Of a stretch of 32,441 nt of DNA, positions 17,131-24,294 are shown piece by piece; the stretch's first letter is position 1; each line of letters begins with the position of its first letter. The stretch spans positions 1 through 32,441 of the forward strand of contig JAJPJX010000209.1 in assembly GCA_021324015.1 (NCBI GenBank), given 5' to 3'. The notes beneath the pieces were generated by a model. The model worked only from the letters and a program-made list of their open reading frames with translations, was not told the DNA's origin and did not search any database. Origin of the DNA: Solibacteraceae bacterium. GTDB taxonomy: Bacteria; Acidobacteriota; Terriglobia; Bryobacterales; Bryobacteraceae. Position numbers and translations under genes: made by a program.

Positions 17131-18251
17131 ATCATGCCATCCTGGCTCTCCTGCTGCTCGCTCAAAGTGTTGGTCCTGCAGACTTGGAGACCTTGAAGCG
17201 GCGGCTTTTGGCGGGCGACCGCGTGGAGGCGCGGGAAACGGCCCGGGAGCTGCTGGCACGCGTCGTCGCCGACCCGCAGGCTCTCCTGAATCTGGGCCAG
17301 TTGCTGGGCACGCACCAGGAACTAGCCCTCGCCGAGCAGGCATTTCGCCAGGCCGTCCGGCTCGACCCGGATTCCTATGCCGCGCAATTCAACCTGGGGC
17401 TGACCCTTTACCAGGAGGGCAAGCCGCGAGACGCCGCCGAGCCGCTCTTGCGGGCCGTGGATCTCCAGTCTTCCTTCGAAGCCAACTACTTGCTGGGTGT
17501 AGTGCTTTCCGATCTTGGACGCGGAGACGATGCCATCCGGCGTCTGCGCAAGTCGCGCACGATGAGGCCTCAGCACAAGGGTACTCTCGCCTTGCTTGGC
17601 GTGCTGTACGTCGGCGGGGGATATCCGCTGGATGCCGTCGACGTGCTGGAGGAAGCCGCCCGGCTGGACCCATCGGACCGCAAGGTGGCTCTGCTATTGG
17701 TGGAGGCGTGCCACGAAAGTTTCAATTTCGCGAAGGCGCTGGCAACCGCCCGCTCCGCCGCCGCGCGCTTCCCAGATGCTCCGGAGGCGCAGTTTCGCCT
17801 GGGCTACGAATTGGAAACCGGCGGCGCCTTCGAAGAGTCCAGGCAAGCCTTTCAGAAGGCCGTCGCCTTGCGGCCCGGATACCTGGAAGCGGAAGTAGCG
17901 CTCGGACGGCTGGAGCGGAAAGCTGGAAGCTACGCGGAAGCCGTCAAGCAGCTCCAAGCAGTACTGCGGACAGATCCCAAGCACTTTGAAGGCAGGCTCG
18001 AACTCTCCAAGGCATTCGTCGGCTCGCGGGACCTCTCGCAGGCGCGGCCCATCCTGGTGGAGCTGACCGAAGAGAAGCCGGACGATCCGGCCCCGCACGC
18101 GCTGCTGGCTCAGGTCTACGCCGCCCGGAGGGAGCCGCAACTCGCCGCGCGGGAGCGTGACCGCTACCTGGCGCTCAGCCGCCGCTCTACTCTCACGGGC
18201 GGCATGGGAGGCGCGGAACCTGGCCGCCGGTTGCGCCGCTTCGTTCCTTGA
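17127..18251 (+). CDS. Secreted tetratricopeptide-repeat protein
   Basis: 374 residues; ATG at 17127 overlaps the regulator's TGA (ATGA), so translation is probably coupled. A short hydrophobic N-terminus (ILALLLLAQSV) suggests export. The rest is a superhelix of roughly nine 34-residue TPR units, seen as repeated A-x-x-x-F-x-x-A-x-x-L-x-P patterns (AEQAFRQAVRLDPDSYAAQ, AEPLLRAVDL, AVDVLEEAARLDPSDRKVA, SRQAFQKAVALRPGYLEAE, AVKQLQAVLRTDPKHFEGR). TPR proteins mediate protein-protein contacts; beside CRTAC1 and Oar-like receptors this type is common in Acidobacteria, where it may scaffold the uptake complex. The last residues are basic and glycine-rich. The -35 of the next promoter overlaps its stop codon. 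Confidence 0.9.
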   Translation: MNHAILALLLLAQSVGPADLETLKRRLLAGDRVEARETARELLARVVADPQALLNLGQLLGTHQELALAEQAFRQAVRLDPDSYAAQFNLGLTLYQEGKPRDAAEPLLRAVDLQSSFEANYLLGVVLSDLGRGDDAIRRLRKSRTMRPQHKGTLALLGVLYVGGGYPLDAVDVLEEAARLDPSDRKVALLLVEACHESFNFAKALATARSAAARFPDAPEAQFRLGYELETGGAFEESRQAFQKAVALRPGYLEAEVALGRLERKAGSYAEAVKQLQAVLRTDPKHFEGRLELSKAFVGSRDLSQARPILVELTEEKPDDPAPHALLAQVYAARREPQLAARERDRYLALSRRSTLTGGMGGAEPGRRLRRFVP

Positions 18252-18290
18252 CATACCCTTCCGGGCAACCGATAATACGGGTCTTATCGG
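18248..18290 (+). promoter_or_regulatory. Strong sigma70 promoter with palindromic operator for the glycosidase-symporter operon
   Basis: TTGACA at 18248-18253, a 17-bp spacer, and GATAAT at 18271-18276 form a near-consensus promoter. A perfect inverted repeat CCGATAA (18269-18275) N8 TTATCGG (18284-18290) covers the -10 and the expected start site near 18283. This is the position expected of a repressor site. A ribosome site GGAGG follows, before the ATG at 18300. Confidence 0.7.
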
Positions 18291-18299
18291 AGGCTCCCC

Positions 18300-20039
18300 A
18301 TGAACCTGCTCGGCCTCGCCTGGCTGGCACCGCTGGCCGCTTCCGCGGCGGTCTATACTGATGCCCCTTTACGGCTGTATGACGGCCACCGCGTCACCGC
18401 CCGGATCGTGGCCCCGGATCACCCGTCGCCCCTCGAAACTCTGGCCATCGGCAAACTCATCGCCGCCGCCCGGGACGTGTACGGCTTCCACCTGCCGGTG
18501 GTCGCTGCGCGCGACGTTCAGGATCTGGCGAACTCGATAGTGATCGGCACCCCCACCAGCAATCCGGTGCTGTGGCGGACGACGCCGCCCGAAGGCGACG
18601 GCTTCCTGATCGAACGCCTGGAAGAGGCCCGCGAACCCGCGCTGGCGCTGGTGGCGCACACCCCCCGGGGTGTGTTCAACGGGGCGGCGTACCTGGCCGA
18701 ATTCTCCCTCCAGGCGCACGCCGGGGTAGTCACGCTTCAGACGCAGACCGTGCGCCGGAGGTCGCCCATCCGGCAGCGCGGCACTTACAACCTGGTTTGC
18801 TGGGGTCTGGCACCGCGCTACACCCGCCAGGATTGGGAACACATCCTGGATGCCATGGCCGACGACGGGATGAACGTGATCTACTTCTGGCTCTCGGGCA
18901 TCTTCCGCTCCAAGCTGTTCCCGGAAAGCTTTATCTATCCGGAAACGCCGCTGACCACCGAAGACATCCGCCAGTTGATCCGCCACGCGCACAGCCGCGG
19001 GATCAGTTTTCACCTCGGCACGGGCGTGTTCGCCTGGTTCGGCATCGACGACATCGCCAAGTATCACGCCGAGTTCCGTGATCCCGGCGTGCCCTACATG
19101 TCACGCACGCTGCCGGCAGCGCGGCAGGCCATGAAGCGCTACCTGCACGAGCTTTACGACGCCTTCCCCGAAGCCGACGGCATGTGGCTGGAGATCGGAG
19201 ACGAAGGCGACTACGCCTGTAAGGACCCCGCCTGCCAGAAACCCCTCGACGAGTTCGGCTCTAAGGTTGCCGGCCAGGCCTCCCCGGACTTTCTCAAGGA
19301 GTTTTCGGCGGAGCTCTGGCAGAAGCATCCGCAAGCCAAGCTGGTCTGGGGCATAGGCTATCCGGAAGCGCACAAGTGGGACGTGCAGTACTACGAGCGG
19401 CTGCGGCGCGACTTTCGGGACCCGCGCTACTACTTCCTGGAAGTGCGGCAAAACTGGGAATTGCAGGACCGCGAGGGCGTGCTGAAGCCGCTGCGCGATC
19501 TTTCGCCGAATGCCATGCACTGGGACCAATACTACGGGCTACCGCTGCGCGATATCGGCGAGCGCGCGCATCGCATCGCGGAGGATGGCCTGGCCGGATA
19601 TATCGCGGCCTTCGAGCCCGGGTTCAACAGCCACTCCGTTTTCGGCCGGACGATCCCCTTTCCGGCGGACGCCATTCCCTACCGGCTGACGCGCTTCGCC
19701 TACCGTGAATTCACCTGGGATCCGAACCTGTCCTGGACGGGCTTCAAAAAAAGGCTGCTGGACGCCTTCTTCGGTGAGGGCGCCGATCCCGAACTGTTCG
19801 ACCTGACCTACACGCTGTTCGAATTCATGCGCACAGGTCCGATTTCGGGGTCCTTCCGCGAACTGACCCACCCGGTGGACGGCAGCGCGTACGGCAGGAT
19901 GCTGAAACCGCGGCTGGCGGCGATTGAAGCGCGGCTCAACAATCTGGAGCCGCGACTCGGCCCCAAGGGCAAGGCCGTCGGTGTGCCGCTGCTGCGGCGG
20001 GCTATTGCTGACCTACGCCTGGGCTACGCGGTTCCATGA
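18300..20039 (+). CDS. Secreted TIM-barrel glycosidase-like protein with N-terminal zincin-like domain
   Basis: 579 residues with a signal peptide (about 1-17, ending ASAAVY) and GGAGG before the ATG. Residues about 20-135 resemble the N-terminal domain found before GH20/GH67 catalytic barrels (LIAAARDVYGFHLPVV, NSIVIGTP). The catalytic region looks like a TIM barrel: RGTYNLVCWGLAPR, a MNVIYFWLSGIFRSKLFPES strand, and a probable active site ADGMWLEIGDEGDYAC with E298, D301, E302 and D304, followed by C307 and C312. I infer a glycoside hydrolase of uncertain family; alpha-glucuronidase/hexosaminidase-like is a guess from the domain order. The protein encoded two genes downstream is clearly related. 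The stop overlaps the symporter start (ATGA). Confidence 0.75.
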   Translation: MNLLGLAWLAPLAASAAVYTDAPLRLYDGHRVTARIVAPDHPSPLETLAIGKLIAAARDVYGFHLPVVAARDVQDLANSIVIGTPTSNPVLWRTTPPEGDGFLIERLEEAREPALALVAHTPRGVFNGAAYLAEFSLQAHAGVVTLQTQTVRRRSPIRQRGTYNLVCWGLAPRYTRQDWEHILDAMADDGMNVIYFWLSGIFRSKLFPESFIYPETPLTTEDIRQLIRHAHSRGISFHLGTGVFAWFGIDDIAKYHAEFRDPGVPYMSRTLPAARQAMKRYLHELYDAFPEADGMWLEIGDEGDYACKDPACQKPLDEFGSKVAGQASPDFLKEFSAELWQKHPQAKLVWGIGYPEAHKWDVQYYERLRRDFRDPRYYFLEVRQNWELQDREGVLKPLRDLSPNAMHWDQYYGLPLRDIGERAHRIAEDGLAGYIAAFEPGFNSHSVFGRTIPFPADAIPYRLTRFAYREFTWDPNLSWTGFKKRLLDAFFGEGADPELFDLTYTLFEFMRTGPISGSFRELTHPVDGSAYGRMLKPRLAAIEARLNNLEPRLGPKGKAVGVPLLRRAIADLRLGYAVP

Positions 20040-21976
20040 AGCTGGCCGCCATCGACTTCCTGATCATCGCGGCGTACATGTCGGTGATCGCTTACATCGC
20101 CTGGCGCAGCCGCCGCTTCGCCGGCCAGAACCTGGAAAACTACTTCCTGGGCGGCCGGAACATGCCGGGCTGGATGACCGGCATCTCCTACGCCGCTTCG
20201 ATGATGAGCGCGGATTCCGCGGTGGCCTATGGCGGACTGGCCGCCATCACCGGTGTCTACGTCTGCTGGTTCTACCTGAGCCGCTTCGGCATCGCCCTGT
20301 TTCTGGGTGGAGTCCTGTTCGCGGTGTTTTGGAAGCGTCTCAACACCTTCACTACCCTGGAGTTCTATGAATTGCGCTTCGAGGGCCGGCCGGCCTCGCT
20401 GATGCACCTGTGGCTGGCGCTGCGCACCTCGCTGATTGCCATGGTGGCCTGGACTGGCATTTCGCTGCTGGCCCTGGTTAAGATCGCAGGGCCCATCCTA
20501 GGTTGGAGCCGGACGGAGATCCTGCTGCTGGCGCTGCCGTTGGCAGTCGGATATGTGTACCTTTCCGGGTACCTCGGCGTGGTCCTCAGCAACCTGGTGC
20601 AGATCGCGGTGATGACGGCCGGATCGATCGTGCTGGCGGCGCGGGCGCTGATGGCGGTAGGCGGCCCCACCGAACTCGCTCGTAAGCTGGCCGCGGTTGG
20701 ACCTTCGACTACCGCGGCGTTTCCGCCCTGGAACGATGCGGTGTTCCCCATGGTGGCCTGCATCGCGTGGCTGCTGGGCACCAGCATCGGCTACGGCGGG
20801 GATGCGGCGCCCGTGGGCGGGGCGGTGGAAGGCCAGAGAATCCTGTCCTCCCGCAGCCCCAAGGAGGCCTGCAAGATGTACCTGGTCACCGAGGTCACCA
20901 TCTTCACGTTAGTCTGGCTGGTCAGCGTCCCGTGCCTGGCCGCAGTGATCTTTTGGCCGCAGTTGCGCAACGGCGGGATGGATCGCGAGCTGGCCTACGG
21001 CCTGCTGATGACGCACTACCTTGGCCCGGGACTGCTGGGGCTGGTCTTCGTGGCCATGTTGGGCGGCATCATGTCGGTGGTGGGCGACAACCTGAATTTC
21101 GGCTCGCAGGTCCTGCTGAACGACATCTACCGGCGGTACTTGGTGCGCCACGCCTCCGAAAAGCACTACTTCGTCGCCGGCCGCCTGGCGATTTTCGTTA
21201 TTCTGGGGCTGGCCTTGCTGGTGGTGTACAAAGTGACCTTCCTGTTCGACGTGGCCATCTTCATGGTGGGGCTGAGCGCTTCGGAGATGTCCGCGAACTG
21301 GGCGCAGTGGTGGTGGTGGCGCTTCAACGGCTGGGGGCGGGTCGCCGCCTCGTTCGGCGGGGGCTTGGGCTACATTGCGATGCGCCTGATCTGGCCCGAG
21401 ATGGCATGGTGGGACCGCATGTACGCCGCCATCGTACTCTCCACTGCCTTGTGGATCGCAGCGACTCTGGCGACCGCCCCGGAGCGGCACGAATTGCTCA
21501 AAAGATTCTACGAGCGCGCCCGGCCGCACGGCAATTGGGGCCCCGTGAGCGGGGCGCCGGCGGGTTGGGGAAAGATCGGCAAGGGCATCGCGCTCGCAGT
21601 CACCGGCGCCGCCGCGGTGATGGCGTACATTGTCGGCATTTCCCGCCTGTACGTCGGCCAATATCCGGCGGCCGCCGCGACCCTGGCGGTGATGGCCGTG
21701 CTGGGGACAGTCTTCTGGAAGGGATTCGGCCCTTACGTGCGGGCGCTGCTAAGCGAGGAGGAGCGTGCGTCCCTGGCAGCGCTGGAGGAGATACCTGCCG
21801 GCACTGTGGAAACGTTCGGGCTGGGCGATCTCGCCGCCGTGGTCGCGTTCGCAACGGGCGCCATCTTCGTGTGGAACGGCCTGTTTCTGGTCAAAGGTTC
21901 GCCGGCGGCGGCCAGTTTCGCCGCGGCCGCCGGCGCCCTGCTGGCGGGCTTTTGGCTGCGTCACAAACGCTTATGA
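20036..21976 (+). CDS. Sodium:solute symporter (SSS family)
   Basis: 646 residues, a multi-span inner-membrane protein with roughly 13-15 hydrophobic segments. It starts FLIIAAYMSVIAYIAWRSRR, then shows the SSS features NYFLGGRNMPGWMTGISYAASMMSA-type sodium-site region early on and FTTLEFYELRF after the fourth segment. The C-terminal third adds further membrane spans separated by a soluble loop (PERHELLKRFYERARPHGNW), as in longer sugar and sugar-acid members. It should import a monosaccharide, sugar acid or similar small solute with Na+. Both ends overlap neighbours by ATGA, placing it tightly between two glycosidase-like genes, so its substrate is probably a product of those enzymes. Confidence 0.93.
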   Translation: MKLAAIDFLIIAAYMSVIAYIAWRSRRFAGQNLENYFLGGRNMPGWMTGISYAASMMSADSAVAYGGLAAITGVYVCWFYLSRFGIALFLGGVLFAVFWKRLNTFTTLEFYELRFEGRPASLMHLWLALRTSLIAMVAWTGISLLALVKIAGPILGWSRTEILLLALPLAVGYVYLSGYLGVVLSNLVQIAVMTAGSIVLAARALMAVGGPTELARKLAAVGPSTTAAFPPWNDAVFPMVACIAWLLGTSIGYGGDAAPVGGAVEGQRILSSRSPKEACKMYLVTEVTIFTLVWLVSVPCLAAVIFWPQLRNGGMDRELAYGLLMTHYLGPGLLGLVFVAMLGGIMSVVGDNLNFGSQVLLNDIYRRYLVRHASEKHYFVAGRLAIFVILGLALLVVYKVTFLFDVAIFMVGLSASEMSANWAQWWWWRFNGWGRVAASFGGGLGYIAMRLIWPEMAWWDRMYAAIVLSTALWIAATLATAPERHELLKRFYERARPHGNWGPVSGAPAGWGKIGKGIALAVTGAAAVMAYIVGISRLYVGQYPAAAATLAVMAVLGTVFWKGFGPYVRALLSEEERASLAALEEIPAGTVETFGLGDLAAVVAFATGAIFVWNGLFLVKGSPAAASFAAAAGALLAGFWLRHKRL

Positions 21977-23406
21977 GACGACTTTGCACCTTCCTGCTGC
22001 TTCTCGCCTGGCTGGGACCAGCCTCGGTGGGCGAACCGCTCGCCATGCGCGGCTACTATTTCACCTTTGGCCGCATGCCAACCCTCGGTCTACCGGAATG
22101 GAGGCAGATCCTGGACGGGATCCGGGCGGACGGCGGCAACACGGTCCTGCTGTGGGTCGGCGGGGCCTTTCGCTCCCGAAAGTTTCCCATTACCTGGCAG
22201 TACAACCGGGACCACAAAAACGTGCAATCGGACTTCGTCCGGGAGCTGATCGACTACGCGCACACCCGGGGCATCCGGATCCTGCTGGGCTTTACGCCGT
22301 TTTCCTACGACGGGGTGAACCAGTACGCGCTGGAACATCCGGAACTCAAGGCGGTCCAGCAAAACGGCCGGCTGGCGGCGCTCTCCGGGATCCATTGCTG
22401 GGGCTACGCGCTCAACCCCTCCCGCCCGGAAGCGCAGCGCTTCATGCTGGACTACATCCGGGAAATGTTCTTCGACTTCTATCCGAACGCCGACGGACTG
22501 ATGATCGAGTCTTCCGATTACGCCATCTGCTTCTGCCGGCAGTGCCAGGGCCACTACTACGAGCGCGAATTTGAGTTCGTGCGCAAGATCTCCGACGAGG
22601 TATGGCGAGCCAAACCGCAGGCCACGATCCTGGTCTACCCGCACTACTTTTCGGGAGCCAGCGTGCCGGGCTTCCATGTTGCCGGCGCGGGGTTTCCGTT
22701 CGACAAACGATGGACTCTGTTCTTCACACCGCATAGCGCCCACCTCGACCCGGAACTCATCCAGCGCGCAAGCCAAGCCATCTATTGGGACGAGAGCCCC
22801 GCCCGCCACACCCCGCACGAAATTCAGAAAGGCGCACAAACGGCGCGGCGGTATCACCTCAGCGGATACGTTCCCTCGTTCGAAGGGTTCACTTTTCAGG
22901 TGGCCCATCCGGAAGGGGGTGAACGCTATCTCATCGGCACCCGGTTGAAACCCTTCGGCTTCGCGTGGCTGGCGGACGGGCGTAATCCCTATGAAGAACT
23001 GCCGGTCCGCGTCAACCGCATCGCCTACCGGGAATTCACCAGTGACCCCGATTTGGACTTCACGGAATTCGAACGGCGGCTGGGGAAGGAAATCTTTGGC
23101 GCCTCCGCGAACGCCGCCCGCACGGATGACCTCCTGTTCCTGCAGGAATCGTTCTTTCTGGATCGCTCGTGGTTTTCCGCTTCGCCTCTGGCCTCACCTG
23201 AGATCCTTAAAGGCAGGCTTGAGATGGGTAGCTTGAGCCTCGCGCAATTGAGCGATTACCGCAGCCGCCTGGAACGCATCGAACAGATCGCCCGCCTCTA
23301 CAGGAGCGCGGCGGACCCGGGCTCGCGCGAATTAGGCCGGATCGCCGGGTGGATCACCGGCAACTGGCGGGACAAGACCAGCCTGTTGACGAATCACCTG
23401 CGCTGA
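21973..23406 (+). CDS. Secreted TIM-barrel glycosidase-like protein, paralogue of the gene at 18300
   Basis: 477 residues, ATG at 21973 overlapping the symporter stop (ATGA). Signal peptide RRLCTFLLLLAWLGPASVG. It lacks the extra N-terminal domain of its paralogue but shares the barrel: GGNTVLLWVGGAFRSRKFP matches MNVIYFWLSGIFRSKLFP, NADGLMIESSDYAICFCRQC matches the ADGMWLEIGDEGDYAC region, and RVNRIAYREFTSDPDLDFTE matches RLTRFAYREFTWDPNLSWTG. Candidate catalytic residues are E179 and D182; C186, C188 and C191 form a cysteine cluster also present in the paralogue. Family uncertain. The stop lies 13 bp inside the 3' end of the convergent PEP-CTERM gene. Confidence 0.78.
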   Translation: MRRLCTFLLLLAWLGPASVGEPLAMRGYYFTFGRMPTLGLPEWRQILDGIRADGGNTVLLWVGGAFRSRKFPITWQYNRDHKNVQSDFVRELIDYAHTRGIRILLGFTPFSYDGVNQYALEHPELKAVQQNGRLAALSGIHCWGYALNPSRPEAQRFMLDYIREMFFDFYPNADGLMIESSDYAICFCRQCQGHYYEREFEFVRKISDEVWRAKPQATILVYPHYFSGASVPGFHVAGAGFPFDKRWTLFFTPHSAHLDPELIQRASQAIYWDESPARHTPHEIQKGAQTARRYHLSGYVPSFEGFTFQVAHPEGGERYLIGTRLKPFGFAWLADGRNPYEELPVRVNRIAYREFTSDPDLDFTEFERRLGKEIFGASANAARTDDLLFLQESFFLDRSWFSASPLASPEILKGRLEMGSLSLAQLSDYRSRLERIEQIARLYRSAADPGSRELGRIAGWITGNWRDKTSLLTNHLR

Positions 23407-24164
23407 CGTCGAAACCCGATCACAACCAGCAGAGAGCTACCCAGCAGAAAGACAGGCCCAGGTTCGGGAGCCAGGGAGGTAGCAATGATGGAGGTCTGAA
23501 AGGACGGGTAGTTGCTCACCACATTTGCCGTGAACGCCGGATTCGGATCTGTGCCCGAACTAGTCACCGGCGTGGAGAAGACCAAACTGCTGAAAAGGTA
23601 GCCCGCGCCCGGCGTGAGACCAAAGTACTCCTCCAGTTGCGGGTTCACATAGCTGATGCCGACGTTGAACGGGAAAGCGACGTCGCCCTGCGAAGCATCA
23701 AACACCGCGCCTAGAGAACCGCCGCTCGTCAGGCCCACCAAGGGCCCGCCCGGCGGTTGCGTGATCCCGGCATCCGCCACGCCTCCGGTGATCAGAAAAG
23801 TCGTGCCCACCGTCGGGTCGAAGACGTAGACGCCGGTGGAGGAGTGCGAGGCGTCGAAAGAGCCGGTCTGGAAACTCAGGATCCCGTCGTTCACCGTGAG
23901 GAGGGTTCCGGAATGAGAGGGGGTGTTAATTCCTTCAACCGCGTCGATCGGAATGTTGCTTCCCACCAAGGGGGCTGAGCCGCCCGCGTAAGAGACGGTC
24001 CCACTCGTGACACCGGTACTGGTCTGGAGAAACACGATCTGCGGGGCTGCTGTACCGCACCAGACCAGGCCAGCGAACAGCGCTGACAAAAGTCCGGCGC
24101 GAAGAACGAAGCTGACCGGTCGGAGGGCGGCAGTTTTGGAGCTCGAGCGAAAGTGGCGCTGCAT
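23394..24164 (-). CDS. PEP-CTERM sorting domain protein
   Basis: 256 residues from ATG 24164, which has GGAG 7-8 nt upstream. An N-terminal membrane/signal segment (RAGLLSALFAGLVWCG) precedes a low-complexity, Gly/Ser/Thr-rich beta domain. The C-terminus is a textbook PEP-CTERM tail: PEPGP, a hydrophobic helix (VFLLGSSLLVVIGF) and basic RRQRR. Such proteins are processed by an exosortase (EpsH/Xrt) and displayed or released with exopolysaccharide; no exosortase is in this window. The 3' end overlaps the convergent glycosidase-like gene by 13 bp. A 10-bp inverted repeat lies in its upstream region. Confidence 0.88.
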   Translation of the reverse strand: MQRHFRSSSKTAALRPVSFVLRAGLLSALFAGLVWCGTAAPQIVFLQTSTGVTSGTVSYAGGSAPLVGSNIPIDAVEGINTPSHSGTLLTVNDGILSFQTGSFDASHSSTGVYVFDPTVGTTFLITGGVADAGITQPPGGPLVGLTSGGSLGAVFDASQGDVAFPFNVGISYVNPQLEEYFGLTPGAGYLFSSLVFSTPVTSSGTDPNPAFTANVVSNYPSFQTSIIATSLAPEPGPVFLLGSSLLVVIGFRRQRR

Positions 24165-24185
24165 CAGTGATCTCCAGTGCACTCT

Positions 24186-24221
24186 GCTTCTGTGAGATAG
24201 GGAGAAGCATATCACAGAAGC
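24186..24221. promoter_or_regulatory. 10-bp perfect inverted repeat upstream of the PEP-CTERM gene
   Basis: GCTTCTGTGA (24186-24195) and TCACAGAAGC (24212-24221) are perfect inverted copies with a 16-bp spacer, starting 22 bp upstream of the ATG at 24164. A TATGCT -10-like element falls in the spacer on the minus strand. A dimer or tetramer operator is likely. CRP-like TGTGA/TCACA halves are present but too far apart for CRP. Confidence 0.5.
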
Positions 24222-24258
24222 TCTCAAAAGCCGGCCTGAAAAATGCGGGACTTGGAAT

Positions 24259-24284
24259 CCGACCGGAGAGGATCCGCCGGTCGG
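24259..24284 (-). terminator. 8-bp perfect hairpin after the second ADOP gene
   Basis: CCGACCGG (24259-24266) and CCGGTCGG (24277-24284) form a GC-rich stem with a 10-nt loop, about 11 bp downstream of the ADOP stop at 24295. There is no T-run, so termination is plausible but may need a factor. Confidence 0.4.
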
Positions 24285-24294
24285 GCATTTCCGA

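Noticed and set aside
20767-21972. N-terminal extension of the second glycosidase-like gene through the symporter
   Set aside because: The open frame continues upstream, but the extension has shadow-like composition; the signal peptide begins at ATG 21973, which overlaps the symporter stop.
24186-24221. CRP/FNR-type binding site
   Set aside because: TGTGA and TCACA halves are present but separated by 16 bp instead of the 6 bp needed.
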